Origin: Armatimonadota bacterium
GTDB lineage: Bacteria > Armatimonadota > Zipacnadia > UBA1398 > JAKPQA01
Direction: 5' to 3'
DNA length: 54,853 bases
NCBI GenBank assembly: GCA_029547025.1
Contig: JAKPQA010000326.1
Location: 1 to 54,853, forward strand
Of the stretch, positions 16,071 through 24,454 are shown piece by piece (positions within the stretch are counted from its first letter, which is position 1; each line of letters starts with the position of its first letter). A model generated the notes under the pieces. That model did no database searches and was not told the origin of the DNA. It saw nothing but the letters and a program-made list of their open reading frames with translations. Both the position numbers and the translations under genes were made by a program.

Positions 16071-16928
16071 ATGAGGAGAACGGGTCTCGGGACAGTCTGT
16101 TGCTTGGGCGCCGTGGTCCTCTGTGTCTCGTTTGTGGGTTCTCAAGAACGTGGCCGATCCGCCGACTACTCCGAGATCCGAGAGATCGCTTCGGCGTTCG
16201 TCTCGGCTCTGACCAGCGCGGGCCTGGACAACTTCAAGGGTCTGGCCTTCCCCTGCTACCTTGTGATGCCCGGCATGCTCGACGAGGTCACTGAGTTCAA
16301 GTCGGAAACAGACCTCGCGCCGCCCGGAGACCGCGTGAAGTTCGAGAAGCGCGATATGGCGGTTCGGCTGGCAGGCAAGGCAGCCGTGTGCACGGTTCAG
16401 TTCCGGCCCACTGGGTCTCCGCAGTGGGCCACCGCCGTTCTCCTACTGACCCGGCCGGCCGGGTTCTGGGTTGTGCGCGCCATTGCAGCCTCGCCGAACC
16501 AGCTGGCGGCCGATAGTGATCTGGACATGGTCGGCGCCCTGCAGTCCGACTTCGTGCGATGCATTACCACCAACGGGCCTGCGGTGTTCGATGGGCTCGA
16601 CTTCCCGCTGATCTTCGTGAACGGTCGGACGGGTACGGTCCGGTTGTACGACGCCCCGGAGGACCTTCCCCCGGCCGGGCATTCGTTGGGCCTGCGATCG
16701 CGGCGGCTCCGATGGGCGTATGCGGACAACATCGCCGCGTGCACGATGGAACTCACCCGCGCCGACGAGGTTGCCGCTGAGGGCGTCGAGGCCGAGACGG
16801 CCGCCCTCGTCTGCGCCAAGTGGGATGAGGGATGGCGCGCGGTGGCCATCCTTACTGGGCCCAGCACCGGCTCCGAGCAGGGAGCCGGCGAGGGCGAGGC
16901 GACCGATGGCGCCGAGGCCCGGCCGTAG
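16071..16928 (+). CDS. Secreted protein with internal duplication (NTF2-like fold suspected)
   Basis: A 285-residue protein with an N-terminal signal sequence (MRRTGLGTVCCLGAVVLCVS). The mature part contains two homologous halves, about 35-141 and 154-264. AFVSALTSAGLDNFKGLAFP in the first aligns with DFVRCITTNGPAVFDGLDFP in the second, DLAPPG with DLPPAG, AAVCTVQF with AACTMEL, and a closing GFWVVRAIA with GWRAVAIL. A helix-rich start and a strand-rich end in each half resemble SnoaL/NTF2-like folds, but that is a guess. An acidic, low-complexity tail follows. Start 16071 is the first in-frame ATG, with only a weak GGGGAC upstream. No function can be assigned. Confidence 0.65.
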   Translation: MRRTGLGTVCCLGAVVLCVSFVGSQERGRSADYSEIREIASAFVSALTSAGLDNFKGLAFPCYLVMPGMLDEVTEFKSETDLAPPGDRVKFEKRDMAVRLAGKAAVCTVQFRPTGSPQWATAVLLLTRPAGFWVVRAIAASPNQLAADSDLDMVGALQSDFVRCITTNGPAVFDGLDFPLIFVNGRTGTVRLYDAPEDLPPAGHSLGLRSRRLRWAYADNIAACTMELTRADEVAAEGVEAETAALVCAKWDEGWRAVAILTGPSTGSEQGAGEGEATDGAEARP

Positions 16929-17022
16929 GCTCGGCGGCCCGCGCTCCGTCGCAGTCGTTGTGCGGTCTTGTGGCGAGTGGTCTGGTTCGTAGTTGTGTCG
17001 TGGCTGGGAGGTGAGCCCGCGC

Positions 17023-17274
17023 ATGTGGCACCAGACATCCCCTCCTCTGTTGCCCCTTACTCTCGGGGTCGCCGCACTACTGATGGGATACGTGCCCTAT
17101 CGCGTGTACGTGGCTCAGAGCCGGCGGATGATCAGCCCGCTGACGATCATCGGGCACGGTGGGCGATCAGCCAGACGGCAGATGCCCTGGTACTGGACGC
17201 TGGGCTGGCTCCTGATGCTCGGCGGCGCGTCCCTTCTCCTGATGGGCCTTTGGACGGCCTGCGCGTCGGGCTAG
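17023..17274 (+). CDS. Small two-span membrane protein
   Basis: An 83-residue protein. ATG 17023 follows GGGAGGTGAG by 7 bases. Two hydrophobic helices (PLLPLTLGVAALLMGYVPY, about 8-26, and TLGWLLMLGGASLLLMGLW, about 60-78) flank a basic cytoplasmic loop (VAQSRRMISPL...RSARRQMPWYW). I recognise no family. It is 94 bases downstream of the secreted duplicated-domain gene and may be co-transcribed with it. It ends 33 bases from the convergent beta-mannosidase stop. Confidence 0.55.
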   Translation: MWHQTSPPLLPLTLGVAALLMGYVPYRVYVAQSRRMISPLTIIGHGGRSARRQMPWYWTLGWLLMLGGASLLLMGLWTACASG

Positions 17275-17307
17275 CTGTATCCGCCCCCCCCGGCGCAGCC
17301 CTTTGGC

Positions 17308-19860
17308 TCAGCCCGCGGTGGCTTCGGCCAGCCGCGGATTGAGTTGCCGCACGGTCACCTCGTCGCTCGCGATAGGTGCCGGACTGGTCACGCGAAGCGT
17401 CACCGGCGCCCCTGGTAGAACTACCCCGTAGTTGCTCGAGCACTCGACGCCATCCACTGGGAACTCCAGTCCCACGAAGTAGGCGAACTGGTCGGAGCGA
17501 AGCACGGCCGAGTAGGTGTGGTACCCGGGCAGTTCTGAAGTCACCTCGGACCATTCGAGGGACACTCGGGCCGCCGGCAGCGTTACCGACTTCAGCTCCT
17601 CGAAGAACCACACGGTGGTCTCGAATGGCTCACCGCCGATGTGCTCGGCCGCCAGACACTCGGTCGCCGGCGACGTGACGCCGAGGTCCGCCGCCGAGAA
17701 CCGCCCGAAAGGTCTCGACGAGTTGGCGCCCGCCGCTCCATCCAGGATGATCTGGCGCACGGGGGTCGCATCGCCGACTCGCCGGACTGTCAGCCGGATC
17801 CGGGTCTCGACCGGCTTCCAGGTGTCGTTCGTCAACCACACCGACACTCCATCGCTCTCGGGCTGGAACGAGACGAGCACGGGCGCACAGGCTCTCTTGA
17901 CGTAGTAGTAGCCGGCTTTGGGGTTGAGGTAGTAGTCGATGACACTCCACGAGATCCCCGGCCAGCAGTCGTTGAGCTGCCAGAGCAGGGCGCCGCCGCA
18001 CAGGAACATCCGCCTGCGGTAGTGCTCGATGCCGAACTTCAGCCCTTCGGCCTGCACGAGCATCGAGTACGTCGCGTACTCATCCAGGTCGCGCGGCTGC
18101 CCGATGTGCGCCTCCATCATCCGCACCTTGCGCGTCCCGTCCGGGTCCTTGATGCGGTACAGGAACGCCGGCGAATCGTACTCGAGAACACCGTCCTTGA
18201 CGTGACGCTGCAGCGTTCGCAGCATGGGCGAGGCGTGGATGCCGAACTCGCTGCAGAACCGGCACTCGTCCTCGGCGTAGTGGCGGAAGGAGACACCCTC
18301 GGGCGTGTTGTTGCCTTCCGCTGGCTCCCCGAAGCGCCTCGGGTAGACCTGGCCTGCCCATACTTGCCAGTTGTGCCGGTCCCCCTCGCGCTCGGAGTTG
18401 TGGTCATTGCCGCCATAGGGGCTCCCCGGCCAGTAGGGTCGCGTGGGATCGAGGCGCGCCACGACACCGGGCAGCACCTCGTCGTAGAGACGCTGACCGA
18501 AGAGGGGTACCTGAGGATCGTGGGTGTGACACATGTCGTCGATCCACTGGTTCTCGTTGTTGCCGCACCACAGGGCGACGCAAGCCCGGTTGCGCAAGCG
18601 CTTCACGACGAGCTCGGCCTCCCGGGCTACTTCGGCAACGAATGCCTCGTCGAAATCGGGGTAAGACGCGCAACTGAACATGAAGTCCTGCCACACGAGG
18701 ATGCCCATGTCGTCGCAGGCCTCGTAGAACGCGTCGTGCTCATAGACGCCACCGCCCCACACGCGCAGCATGTTCATGTGGGCGTCGCGAGCCAGCCGCA
18801 CCAGGGCTCGATAGCGCTCCGGAGGTGCCGAGCCGATGAAGGAGTCCACCGGGATCCAGTCGGCCCCCTTGCAGAACACCTTCCGCCCGTTGAGGACGAA
18901 TGTGAAGCCGCTGCCGAGGCCGTCGCCGTCCGGCTCCTGTAGCAGGCGGATCGTGCGTAGCCCCACCTTGTCCGCCCGCGAGTCGGCCACGGCTCCCTCC
19001 TGCACGAGATCGATGCGCACGTCGTGCCGGAACGGCTCGCCAAGTCCGTTGGACCACCACAGTCTCGGCTGCGGGACCACCAGGCGGACTTCCGCGCGGT
19101 TCCCGGAGACCTCCGCATAGCCGGAGAAGGTGCGGTCGCCGTCCGAGAGTGACACGCTCAGGCCCAGCGGTTCCGCTGCGGGCTCGCGATCCTCCACCCG
19201 GGCACCGACCAGCACCACGGCACCCTCTTCGTCGATGGCATGGGTGCGCACGTAGTGTGATTCGATCCGCGCGGGGCCACGCCGTGTGAGCCGCGCCCCT
19301 CGCCAGATCCCGACCGTCACCAGCCGGGGGCCCCAGTCCCAGCCGAAGTTCATCTGCGCCTTCCGGACCCACACCCGCGGCGTGTAGAAAGCGGACCAGA
19401 ACCGGGAGTTGTCTCGCTGCTCGATGGTGGCGACCGTGGGGCTGAAGCAGATCGCGAGCGTGTTCGCGGCGCCCGGATGCAGCGCATCGGTGACATCAAA
19501 CTCGCTCTCGACCAGCATGTTGGCGCTCCGTCCCACCTCCTGGCCATTGACATAGACGGTGGCGAAGGTGTCCAGCCCGTCGAACTCCGCGACGATGCGC
19601 TCGCCCCCGGCGGTAACGGGCGATGTGAACACCGTGCGGTACCACCACTCGCGCCGCTCGACCCATTCGCATGCCTCGATGTTCTGGTCATCGAACGGCT
19701 CGGCGAGTCTTCCTGAAGCCACCAGGGCGCGGTGCACGTCGCCGGGCACCGCCACATCGATCCACGTCGCCGTATCGGTCTCGGGCCGCTGGGCGCCCTG
19801 GGCCAGTCCCTGCCCCGGGTCGAAGTCCTTGAGTTTCCATGTGCCATTCAGGTTCAGCAT
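17308..19860 (-). CDS. GH2 beta-mannosidase
   Basis: An 850-residue glycoside hydrolase of family GH2, beta-mannosidase branch, removing terminal beta-mannose from oligosaccharides. ATG 19860 follows GGAGAA by 9 bases, and the protein opens MLNLNGTWKLKDFDPG with no signal peptide. In order: a sugar-binding jelly-roll (VPGDVHRALVASGRL, IEACEWVERREWWYRT, DGLDTFATVYVNG), an Ig-like domain, then the TIM barrel (NMLRVWGGGVYEHDAFYEAC, WQDFMFSCASYP). The acid/base Glu lies in WCGNNENQW (about E436) and the nucleophile in CRFCSEFG (about E538). C-terminal Ig-like domains follow. Length and motifs are those of an intact enzyme. It lies next to the inositol-phosphatase-family gene on the same strand. 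Confidence 0.93.
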   Translation of the reverse strand: MLNLNGTWKLKDFDPGQGLAQGAQRPETDTATWIDVAVPGDVHRALVASGRLAEPFDDQNIEACEWVERREWWYRTVFTSPVTAGGERIVAEFDGLDTFATVYVNGQEVGRSANMLVESEFDVTDALHPGAANTLAICFSPTVATIEQRDNSRFWSAFYTPRVWVRKAQMNFGWDWGPRLVTVGIWRGARLTRRGPARIESHYVRTHAIDEEGAVVLVGARVEDREPAAEPLGLSVSLSDGDRTFSGYAEVSGNRAEVRLVVPQPRLWWSNGLGEPFRHDVRIDLVQEGAVADSRADKVGLRTIRLLQEPDGDGLGSGFTFVLNGRKVFCKGADWIPVDSFIGSAPPERYRALVRLARDAHMNMLRVWGGGVYEHDAFYEACDDMGILVWQDFMFSCASYPDFDEAFVAEVAREAELVVKRLRNRACVALWCGNNENQWIDDMCHTHDPQVPLFGQRLYDEVLPGVVARLDPTRPYWPGSPYGGNDHNSEREGDRHNWQVWAGQVYPRRFGEPAEGNNTPEGVSFRHYAEDECRFCSEFGIHASPMLRTLQRHVKDGVLEYDSPAFLYRIKDPDGTRKVRMMEAHIGQPRDLDEYATYSMLVQAEGLKFGIEHYRRRMFLCGGALLWQLNDCWPGISWSVIDYYLNPKAGYYYVKRACAPVLVSFQPESDGVSVWLTNDTWKPVETRIRLTVRRVGDATPVRQIILDGAAGANSSRPFGRFSAADLGVTSPATECLAAEHIGGEPFETTVWFFEELKSVTLPAARVSLEWSEVTSELPGYHTYSAVLRSDQFAYFVGLEFPVDGVECSSNYGVVLPGAPVTLRVTSPAPIASDEVTVRQLNPRLAEATAG

Positions 19861-19931
19861 CGCGCGGTTCTCCGCTCTGTGTCTGGGGGAGGCCAGACTC
19901 CCCCCGGCGTCACCCGTCACGCCACGCCGTG

Positions 19932-20738
19932 CTAACGCCTCAGCATTTGGAGGGCGGCCGTGTGGAGCCGGCCGTTCGTGGCGATGATGCCGGCGTCCTT
20001 GGTCACCGACGCTCCGCCGTAGATGAGGGCACCGCCTTGGCCGTCCGATACGGTGCCTCCGGCTTCCTCCACCAGCAGGTGCCCAGCGCACAGGTCCCAG
20101 TCCGAGTAGGCGTGGGCCGAAGACAGGTAGAAGTCCGCCTCGCCGCGCGCCACCATGGCCATCTTCGTGCCGCAGGAGAAGCTGAACAATGCGTTCCGTA
20201 CGCCGTACTGCTCCTGGGGCGACGGCGGTCGCCCCTGTCTCCCACGGCTCACCACCACCGTGGCCTGCGCCGCCACCGCCGTGGACGACACGCGAACCCG
20301 CCGTGGGGCCTCCTCGCTGACCATCTTGCAGAGGCAGCCCCCGCCGCGCACTGCCCAGGTCGTGCGCCCGGGAACGGGCTCGTGAACCACGCCGACCACG
20401 GGCACCCCGTCCACGGCCAATGCCACCATGGTGCAGAAGTCGTCAGTCTTGCGTGCGAAACCGCGCGTTCCGTCGATCGGGTCGATCACCCACAGCCGAC
20501 GGCCTTCGCGCCGGAGCTGCCCCAGGGCCTCCGTGGGCTCCTCGGCCAGAAACGCGTCGTCGGGGAACTCCTCGGCGATGAGTTCGAGGATCAGGTCCTG
20601 CGCCTGGCGGTCGGCGTCGGTTGTGATAGTGGCCGGCGCATCGGGAACCGGCGTGAAACGGGCATACTGGCGCAAAATCGCCTCCCCCGCCAGCAGCGCG
20701 ACGCGCCGGGCGGTCGCCAGTTCGTCCATCCAGTCCAT
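19932..20738 (-). CDS. Inositol monophosphatase-family phosphatase
   Basis: A 268-residue Mg-dependent phosphatase of the FIG/IMPase superfamily, hydrolysing a sugar or nucleotide phosphate ester in the cytoplasm. Its metal sites are present: DADRQAQ after the N-terminal helices, AEEPTE, WVIDPIDGTRGFARK and the final YSDWDLCAGHLLVEEAGG. The family covers inositol-1-phosphatase, histidinol-phosphatase (HisN type) and 3'(2'),5'-bisphosphate nucleotidase (CysQ). The sequence alone does not settle which. I chose ATG 20738; an ATG three codons later (20729) is an alternative, and no strong ribosome site precedes either. It is divergent from the TPR gene across a 99-base gap holding an inverted repeat. 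Confidence 0.85.
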   Translation of the reverse strand: MDWMDELATARRVALLAGEAILRQYARFTPVPDAPATITTDADRQAQDLILELIAEEFPDDAFLAEEPTEALGQLRREGRRLWVIDPIDGTRGFARKTDDFCTMVALAVDGVPVVGVVHEPVPGRTTWAVRGGGCLCKMVSEEAPRRVRVSSTAVAAQATVVVSRGRQGRPPSPQEQYGVRNALFSFSCGTKMAMVARGEADFYLSSAHAYSDWDLCAGHLLVEEAGGTVSDGQGGALIYGGASVTKDAGIIATNGRLHTAALQMLRR

Positions 20739-20765
20739 CGTGCTGACGCCCCCCCGCCGAAGGCC

Positions 20766-20795
20766 CTCAGGCCGGTCAGACCACCAAGGCCTGAG
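20766..20795. promoter_or_regulatory. Inverted repeat in a divergent promoter region (candidate operator)
   Basis: CTCAGGCC (20766-20773) and GGCCTGAG (20788-20795) are perfect reverse complements, 14 bases apart, giving a centre-to-centre spacing of 22 bases (two helical turns). They lie between the divergent IMPase-family and TPR genes. A -10-like TATACC follows at 20813-20818 on the plus strand. The layout suits a dimeric regulator, which is inference. Confidence 0.35.
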
Positions 20796-20837
20796 CCTGC
20801 ACCTCGGCGAAGTATACCTCGGAAGGGGGAACGGGCT

Positions 20838-22292
20838 GTGGTCGCAGCGAGGTTCCTGTGGATCTGTGCCGCGGCGCTGGCCGTGGCCACCGCCCTGGAT
20901 GCGGACGAGCCCAGTCTCGAAGCGGGCAAGGCCGCGTTCGAGGCGGGGGACTATGTGACGGCCATGGGTGTGTTCGAGGCACTGATCGGGGCCGATCCGG
21001 GGAACGCCGAGGCATTGAGCTGGTTGGGGTGTGCGCAGCTCCGGGCCGGACGCCCTCAAGACGCCGTGGTCTCACTCCGCGAGGCCGCCCACTTGGCCCC
21101 TCGCGATGCCGTGATCCGCAGCAACCTGGGAAACGCGTTGGCGGCCACGGGCGACACCGATGGGGCGATCGCCAGCTACCGCGCCGCTCTGGTCGCCGAC
21201 CCCACACTCGATGACGCTCGCTACAACCTGGCCCTCACTCTGGTCGAAGCCGGGCAGATCGATGCGGCCACGACCGAGATGGGTCCCCTCCTGAACGATC
21301 CCGCCAAGAGCGGTCCGGCCCACCAGAGGCTCGCCGGACTGCTCGTGTCTGCCGGCAAGCACCGAGCCGCGGCCTCGCATTACCAGGCGGCTCGCTCTTC
21401 GCCCGAGCTCGCGGGCGAAGCGACGGTGGGGCTGGCTCGGTGCCTCATCGCCATGGGGGAGACGGAGCGCGCCATCCAGACCCTCGAGGAGGAGACCGGA
21501 CACGGTCGGGCTACTCCGCCGGTGCGCGAACTCCTTGGCGTGCTGTACGAGAGTACCGGTCAGCCCGCCAAGTGCATCGAGGTGCTCCAGTCGCTTCGTG
21601 CTGAAGGCCAGGATACCTTTGAGCTCCACCGCGCGCTCGGATCGGCTCAAGCGCAGGCCGGAGACTATGCCGAGGCTGCCGCGTCGTTCCAGCGTGCCCT
21701 CGCGCATCGCCCACGCGATGCCGAGACGGAGAACAACCTAGGCTGGGCGTATGCCCAACAGCTTGCGGATGACAAGGCTGAGCAGCACCTGGTGGCCGCG
21801 CTGGAGATCGAGCCGGCGCTCGTGGAGGCCCGCCGCACCCTCGTGATGGTCTACCGGCGGCAGGGCCGGACTGCTGAGGTCGTGGCCCAACTCGAGGCTA
21901 TCCTGGCCGCACAGACCGGGGACGACCAGGATCTGCGCGCGCTCATTCGCGCCAGCCTGAGCAGCCCGGATCGCAAGCTCTCGGACACGACCGTGAAGCG
22001 GGTGACGGAGATCCAGACCACCGACCCCGTTCTGCTGGGCGCCGCGGGTGCTCTTCTGATCCAGCAGGCGCGTTACAGCGAGGCCGTGCAGCTTCTTCGG
22101 CGAGCCCTCGAGAGGAGCAACTCCGACGCGTCGCTCCACAATAACCTGGGCGTGGCGCTCGAACGTCTGGGGCAGCTCAAGGACGCCATGGTCGAGTACC
22201 GGACCGCGCACCACCTGAGGCCAGACATGGTGGAAGCGGAACGAAACCGCCAGCGGGTTGAGGACATGCTGGCCCGGGAGGCCGCACCATGA
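20838..22292 (+). CDS. Exported TPR-repeat protein
   Basis: A 484-residue protein with GTG start 20838, about 8 bases after GGAAGGGGGA. A signal peptide (ARFLWICAAALAVATALDA) leads into a solenoid of tetratricopeptide repeats filling the rest: GKAAFEAGDYVTAMGVFEAL, NAEALSWLGCAQLRAGRPQD, NLGNALAATGDTDGAIASYR, NLGWAYAQQLADDKAEQHL and NLGVALERLGQLKDAMVEY are clear units. Roughly ten repeats fit. TPR arrays bind protein partners, so it may scaffold a periplasmic complex. Its stop overlaps the nadK start as ATGA, so the two are translationally coupled. Partner unknown. Confidence 0.85.
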   Translation: MVAARFLWICAAALAVATALDADEPSLEAGKAAFEAGDYVTAMGVFEALIGADPGNAEALSWLGCAQLRAGRPQDAVVSLREAAHLAPRDAVIRSNLGNALAATGDTDGAIASYRAALVADPTLDDARYNLALTLVEAGQIDAATTEMGPLLNDPAKSGPAHQRLAGLLVSAGKHRAAASHYQAARSSPELAGEATVGLARCLIAMGETERAIQTLEEETGHGRATPPVRELLGVLYESTGQPAKCIEVLQSLRAEGQDTFELHRALGSAQAQAGDYAEAAASFQRALAHRPRDAETENNLGWAYAQQLADDKAEQHLVAALEIEPALVEARRTLVMVYRRQGRTAEVVAQLEAILAAQTGDDQDLRALIRASLSSPDRKLSDTTVKRVTEIQTTDPVLLGAAGALLIQQARYSEAVQLLRRALERSNSDASLHNNLGVALERLGQLKDAMVEYRTAHHLRPDMVEAERNRQRVEDMLAREAAP

Positions 22293-23185
22293 CGCCGGGC
22301 AGCCCAGGACACGAAGTGCGGCCCGGGTTCCCGATCGCCTCGGTCGGGCTGCTCGTGTCGCCGCACAAGGAACGCGCCCTGCCGTGCGCTCAGCGGCTGG
22401 CCGCCGATCTGCGGGACCGAGGGGTGGCGGTCCGGGTGGGCCCTGAGCTGGCCGCCGCCATCGAGGGCTCCGACGTGGGCGACCATGCGTTCGTGCATGG
22501 GGCCGACCTGCTCATCGTCGCGGGGGGCGATGGCACCATCTTGGGCGCCGCGCGGCGCGCGGCCCCGGTCGGGACCCCGATCCTCGGCGTGTACGTCTCG
22601 GGCTTCGGGTTCCTCACCGAGACCGACAGCGACCAGCTACCTCATGTGCTCGATGATGTCATCGCGGGACGATTCACCATCGATGAGCGCACGATGGTCC
22701 AGGTGCACGGGCCCGGAGGGAACGGCATCACGGCCCTCAACGATGTCGTCATTCGGCGGGAGCGAGCCCCGGGGATGATCGACTGCGACATCTCAGTGGG
22801 AGGGACGCTGGTGGGCCGGTACCGTGGCGACGGCGTTCTGGTCTCGACCCCCACCGGCTCGACATGCTACTCACTGGCCGCATCGGGACCCGTGCTCTCC
22901 CCCTGGCTCAATGCCCTCGTCATCGTGCCCGTGTGCGTGTTCACCCTGAACATCCGGCCACTGGTCATCGCCGACGATGAGGACATCGCGGTTCAGGTGC
23001 AGTACAAAGGCATCGAGAGCCCAGGGGTATCCTATAGCGCGGATGGCCTGCCCGGTGTCGAGCTGCGGCCCGGCGACGTCATCCATGTGAGCCGGGCAGC
23101 CCATCCTGCGCGGTTCGTGCGGCTCGAGACCGGCACGTTCTACACGCGTCTGCGGCAGCGCCTCCGGTGGGGCGCCGAGATCTAG
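22289..23185 (+). CDS. nadK: NAD kinase
   Basis: A 298-residue NAD(+) kinase making NADP(+) from NAD(+) and ATP in the cytoplasm. The signature GGDGT sits near residue 79 in LLIVAGGDGTILGAARRAAP. It is followed by GVYVSGFGFLTE, the conserved ALNDVVIRR and the ligand-binding GDGVLVSTPTGSTCYSLAAS, where Cys replaces the usual Ala of TGSTAY and SGP replaces GGP. The C-terminus NIRPLVIADDED and SADGLPGVELRPGD match the family. The length is normal. ATG 22289 overlaps the TPR stop. The stop region overlaps the convergent lytic transglycosylase gene by 4 bases. Confidence 0.95.
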   Translation: MTPGSPGHEVRPGFPIASVGLLVSPHKERALPCAQRLAADLRDRGVAVRVGPELAAAIEGSDVGDHAFVHGADLLIVAGGDGTILGAARRAAPVGTPILGVYVSGFGFLTETDSDQLPHVLDDVIAGRFTIDERTMVQVHGPGGNGITALNDVVIRRERAPGMIDCDISVGGTLVGRYRGDGVLVSTPTGSTCYSLAASGPVLSPWLNALVIVPVCVFTLNIRPLVIADDEDIAVQVQYKGIESPGVSYSADGLPGVELRPGDVIHVSRAAHPARFVRLETGTFYTRLRQRLRWGAEI

Positions 23186-23877
23186 CGCGAGAGGAGGGTG
23201 CTCCGTATCTCCTTCGCTCGGCTAAGTATCGAATCGGCGTATGCGAGCGAGCGCCCTCCGTAGCCGCCTCCCCCGTTGTACTGCGCCAGCGCCTGCCGCT
23301 CGTTACCGCCGGCCGCAGCCAGGCACCCCGCCAGATGGCAGCATCCGGCCTGGATGTTCTCGTCGATCGAGTAGATCCGCTTGGCATGCAGCTGCATCAG
23401 GCCATGATCGTTCGTCGCGCTGACGGCCGACGGGTTGAACCGGCTTTCGCGTTCGATGAGGGCCGCAACGATCTCAGGGCGGATCCCGTAGTTGCGCGAC
23501 CACCGCGCGATGCACAACGAGATGTCGTACGCATCCGGGTCGCACAGCTGGGGCCGCTGGCGGATCACGAGCGTCACCAGCTGGGCCGCGGTCTTGGCGT
23601 CGCCCTCGATGCAGGCCGCGATACGCTCCGGACGAGTGCGGAGTGTGGCCGCGTTCACGGCCGGCGCCGTGTTGGCGGTCACGGATCCCTCAGCCGGATG
23701 GTTGGGTCTCACGTAGTCGGGGATAGCCCCCTCGGCCCAGGACCGCTCTGGTTGCAGGGCACGGAACGGGCCGCCGATCGAGGCAAGGAATAACATGCTC
23801 ACGGCAACTCCGCCCAAGCTTCGAGGACAGAGAAGCGCTCTCAGGAATCTCGCTTGACCATATGTGGCACAACTCAT
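23182..23877 (-). CDS. Lytic transglycosylase (SLT domain)
   Basis: A 231-residue cell-wall enzyme cleaving the MurNAc-GlcNAc bond of peptidoglycan. ATG 23877 follows GAGGAG by 7 bases. A hydrophobic segment (LGGVAVSMLFLASIGG, about 21-36) exports or anchors it. A 70-residue linker precedes the SLT domain, which has the catalytic Glu144 in ALIERESRFNPSAVS, then DHGLMQLHAKRIY and LAQYNGGGGYGGRS. Unusually many cysteines lie in the exported part (about 89, 112, 122, 179, 180, 185), perhaps forming disulfides. It is preceded by a 577-base gap with strong RNA-structure potential and overlaps nadK tail to tail by 4 bases. Confidence 0.87.
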   Translation of the reverse strand: MSCATYGQARFLRALLCPRSLGGVAVSMLFLASIGGPFRALQPERSWAEGAIPDYVRPNHPAEGSVTANTAPAVNAATLRTRPERIAACIEGDAKTAAQLVTLVIRQRPQLCDPDAYDISLCIARWSRNYGIRPEIVAALIERESRFNPSAVSATNDHGLMQLHAKRIYSIDENIQAGCCHLAGCLAAAGGNERQALAQYNGGGGYGGRSLAYADSILSRAKEIRSTLLSR

Positions 23878-24454
23878 GGACGGTCTCCTCATTTGCCTGC
23901 CAGCCACACGGCGGGGCTTGCCGCAGCACGCAGCAGCGCCCCTGCAGGGGTGACGGGCGGGTATCGGTGCCGGCAGGCGAGGATGCACTGAGGTGCCGCC
24001 GAAACCGAGCGGCCTCGCCCTGCCGGTCTCCCGTGCCGATGGCAGCCACAGTGGCCCCGCTGGCGGGATGCATGCGCCGGAATCAGTGCGCTTCACTTCG
24101 TGAGAACGGGACCAACGGCGACCCTGGAGAGCGAAGCACGGTAACGGCTACGGGAGATGGTGCACGTAGGTATCAGTGTGTGTCAGTGCCTGTCCTTTCG
24201 CGCATGGATTCTCTTATACCATGGAACAGCCCCGCTCGTCGATCCCCCGTCTGGCCCGTCCGAAGTCATCCCCTCTGGCCCCCTGGCCCAATGGGGAGGG
24301 CCCGCGAAGCGGGAAGAGTGTGCTTCAGCCTGCACCCGAGAACGAAGTCGCCCTGCCGGCGCGCTGCGCAGGACGCCCGTCGCGCGGGTCCGAACAGACT
24401 GAGGCACCGGGGGGTCGCGGGACCCCCTGGATCGGCAAACGGGAGCAACCACGC
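23878..24454. other. 577-base divergent region with structured leader for the lytic transglycosylase
   Basis: No convincing gene is seen between the lytic transglycosylase and recN starts. On the minus strand, the transcript leader contains a long hairpin: CCGGCAGGCGAGG (23970-23982) pairs with CCTCGCCCTGCCGG (24013-24026) with one bulged base, enclosing a smaller GCCGC/GCGGC stem. Just 5' of it on the minus strand are TTCCGGCGC, CCCGCC, CCACTGTGG and CGGGAGACCGGC, which recall cobalamin-riboswitch core elements but with wrong spacing. On the plus strand TATACC (24215-24220) is a weak -10 candidate for recN. Nothing further is recognised. Confidence 0.4.

Noticed and set aside
17641-18942. 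A 433-codon plus-strand open frame antisense to the beta-mannosidase
   Set aside because: The minus strand holds both catalytic Glu motifs of GH2; the plus-strand product is Val/Arg-rich without domains.
19839-20837. A 333-codon in-frame upstream extension of the TPR protein
   Set aside because: It is antisense to the IMPase-family gene and the beta-mannosidase start. The signal peptide and ribosome site at 20838 mark the real N-terminus.
23980-24110. A functional cobalamin riboswitch in the lytic transglycosylase leader
   Set aside because: Several short motifs match, but the CCCGCC-ACTGT core is interrupted and the closing box is too near, so I do not list it as a riboswitch feature; it is kept only as a finding to test.
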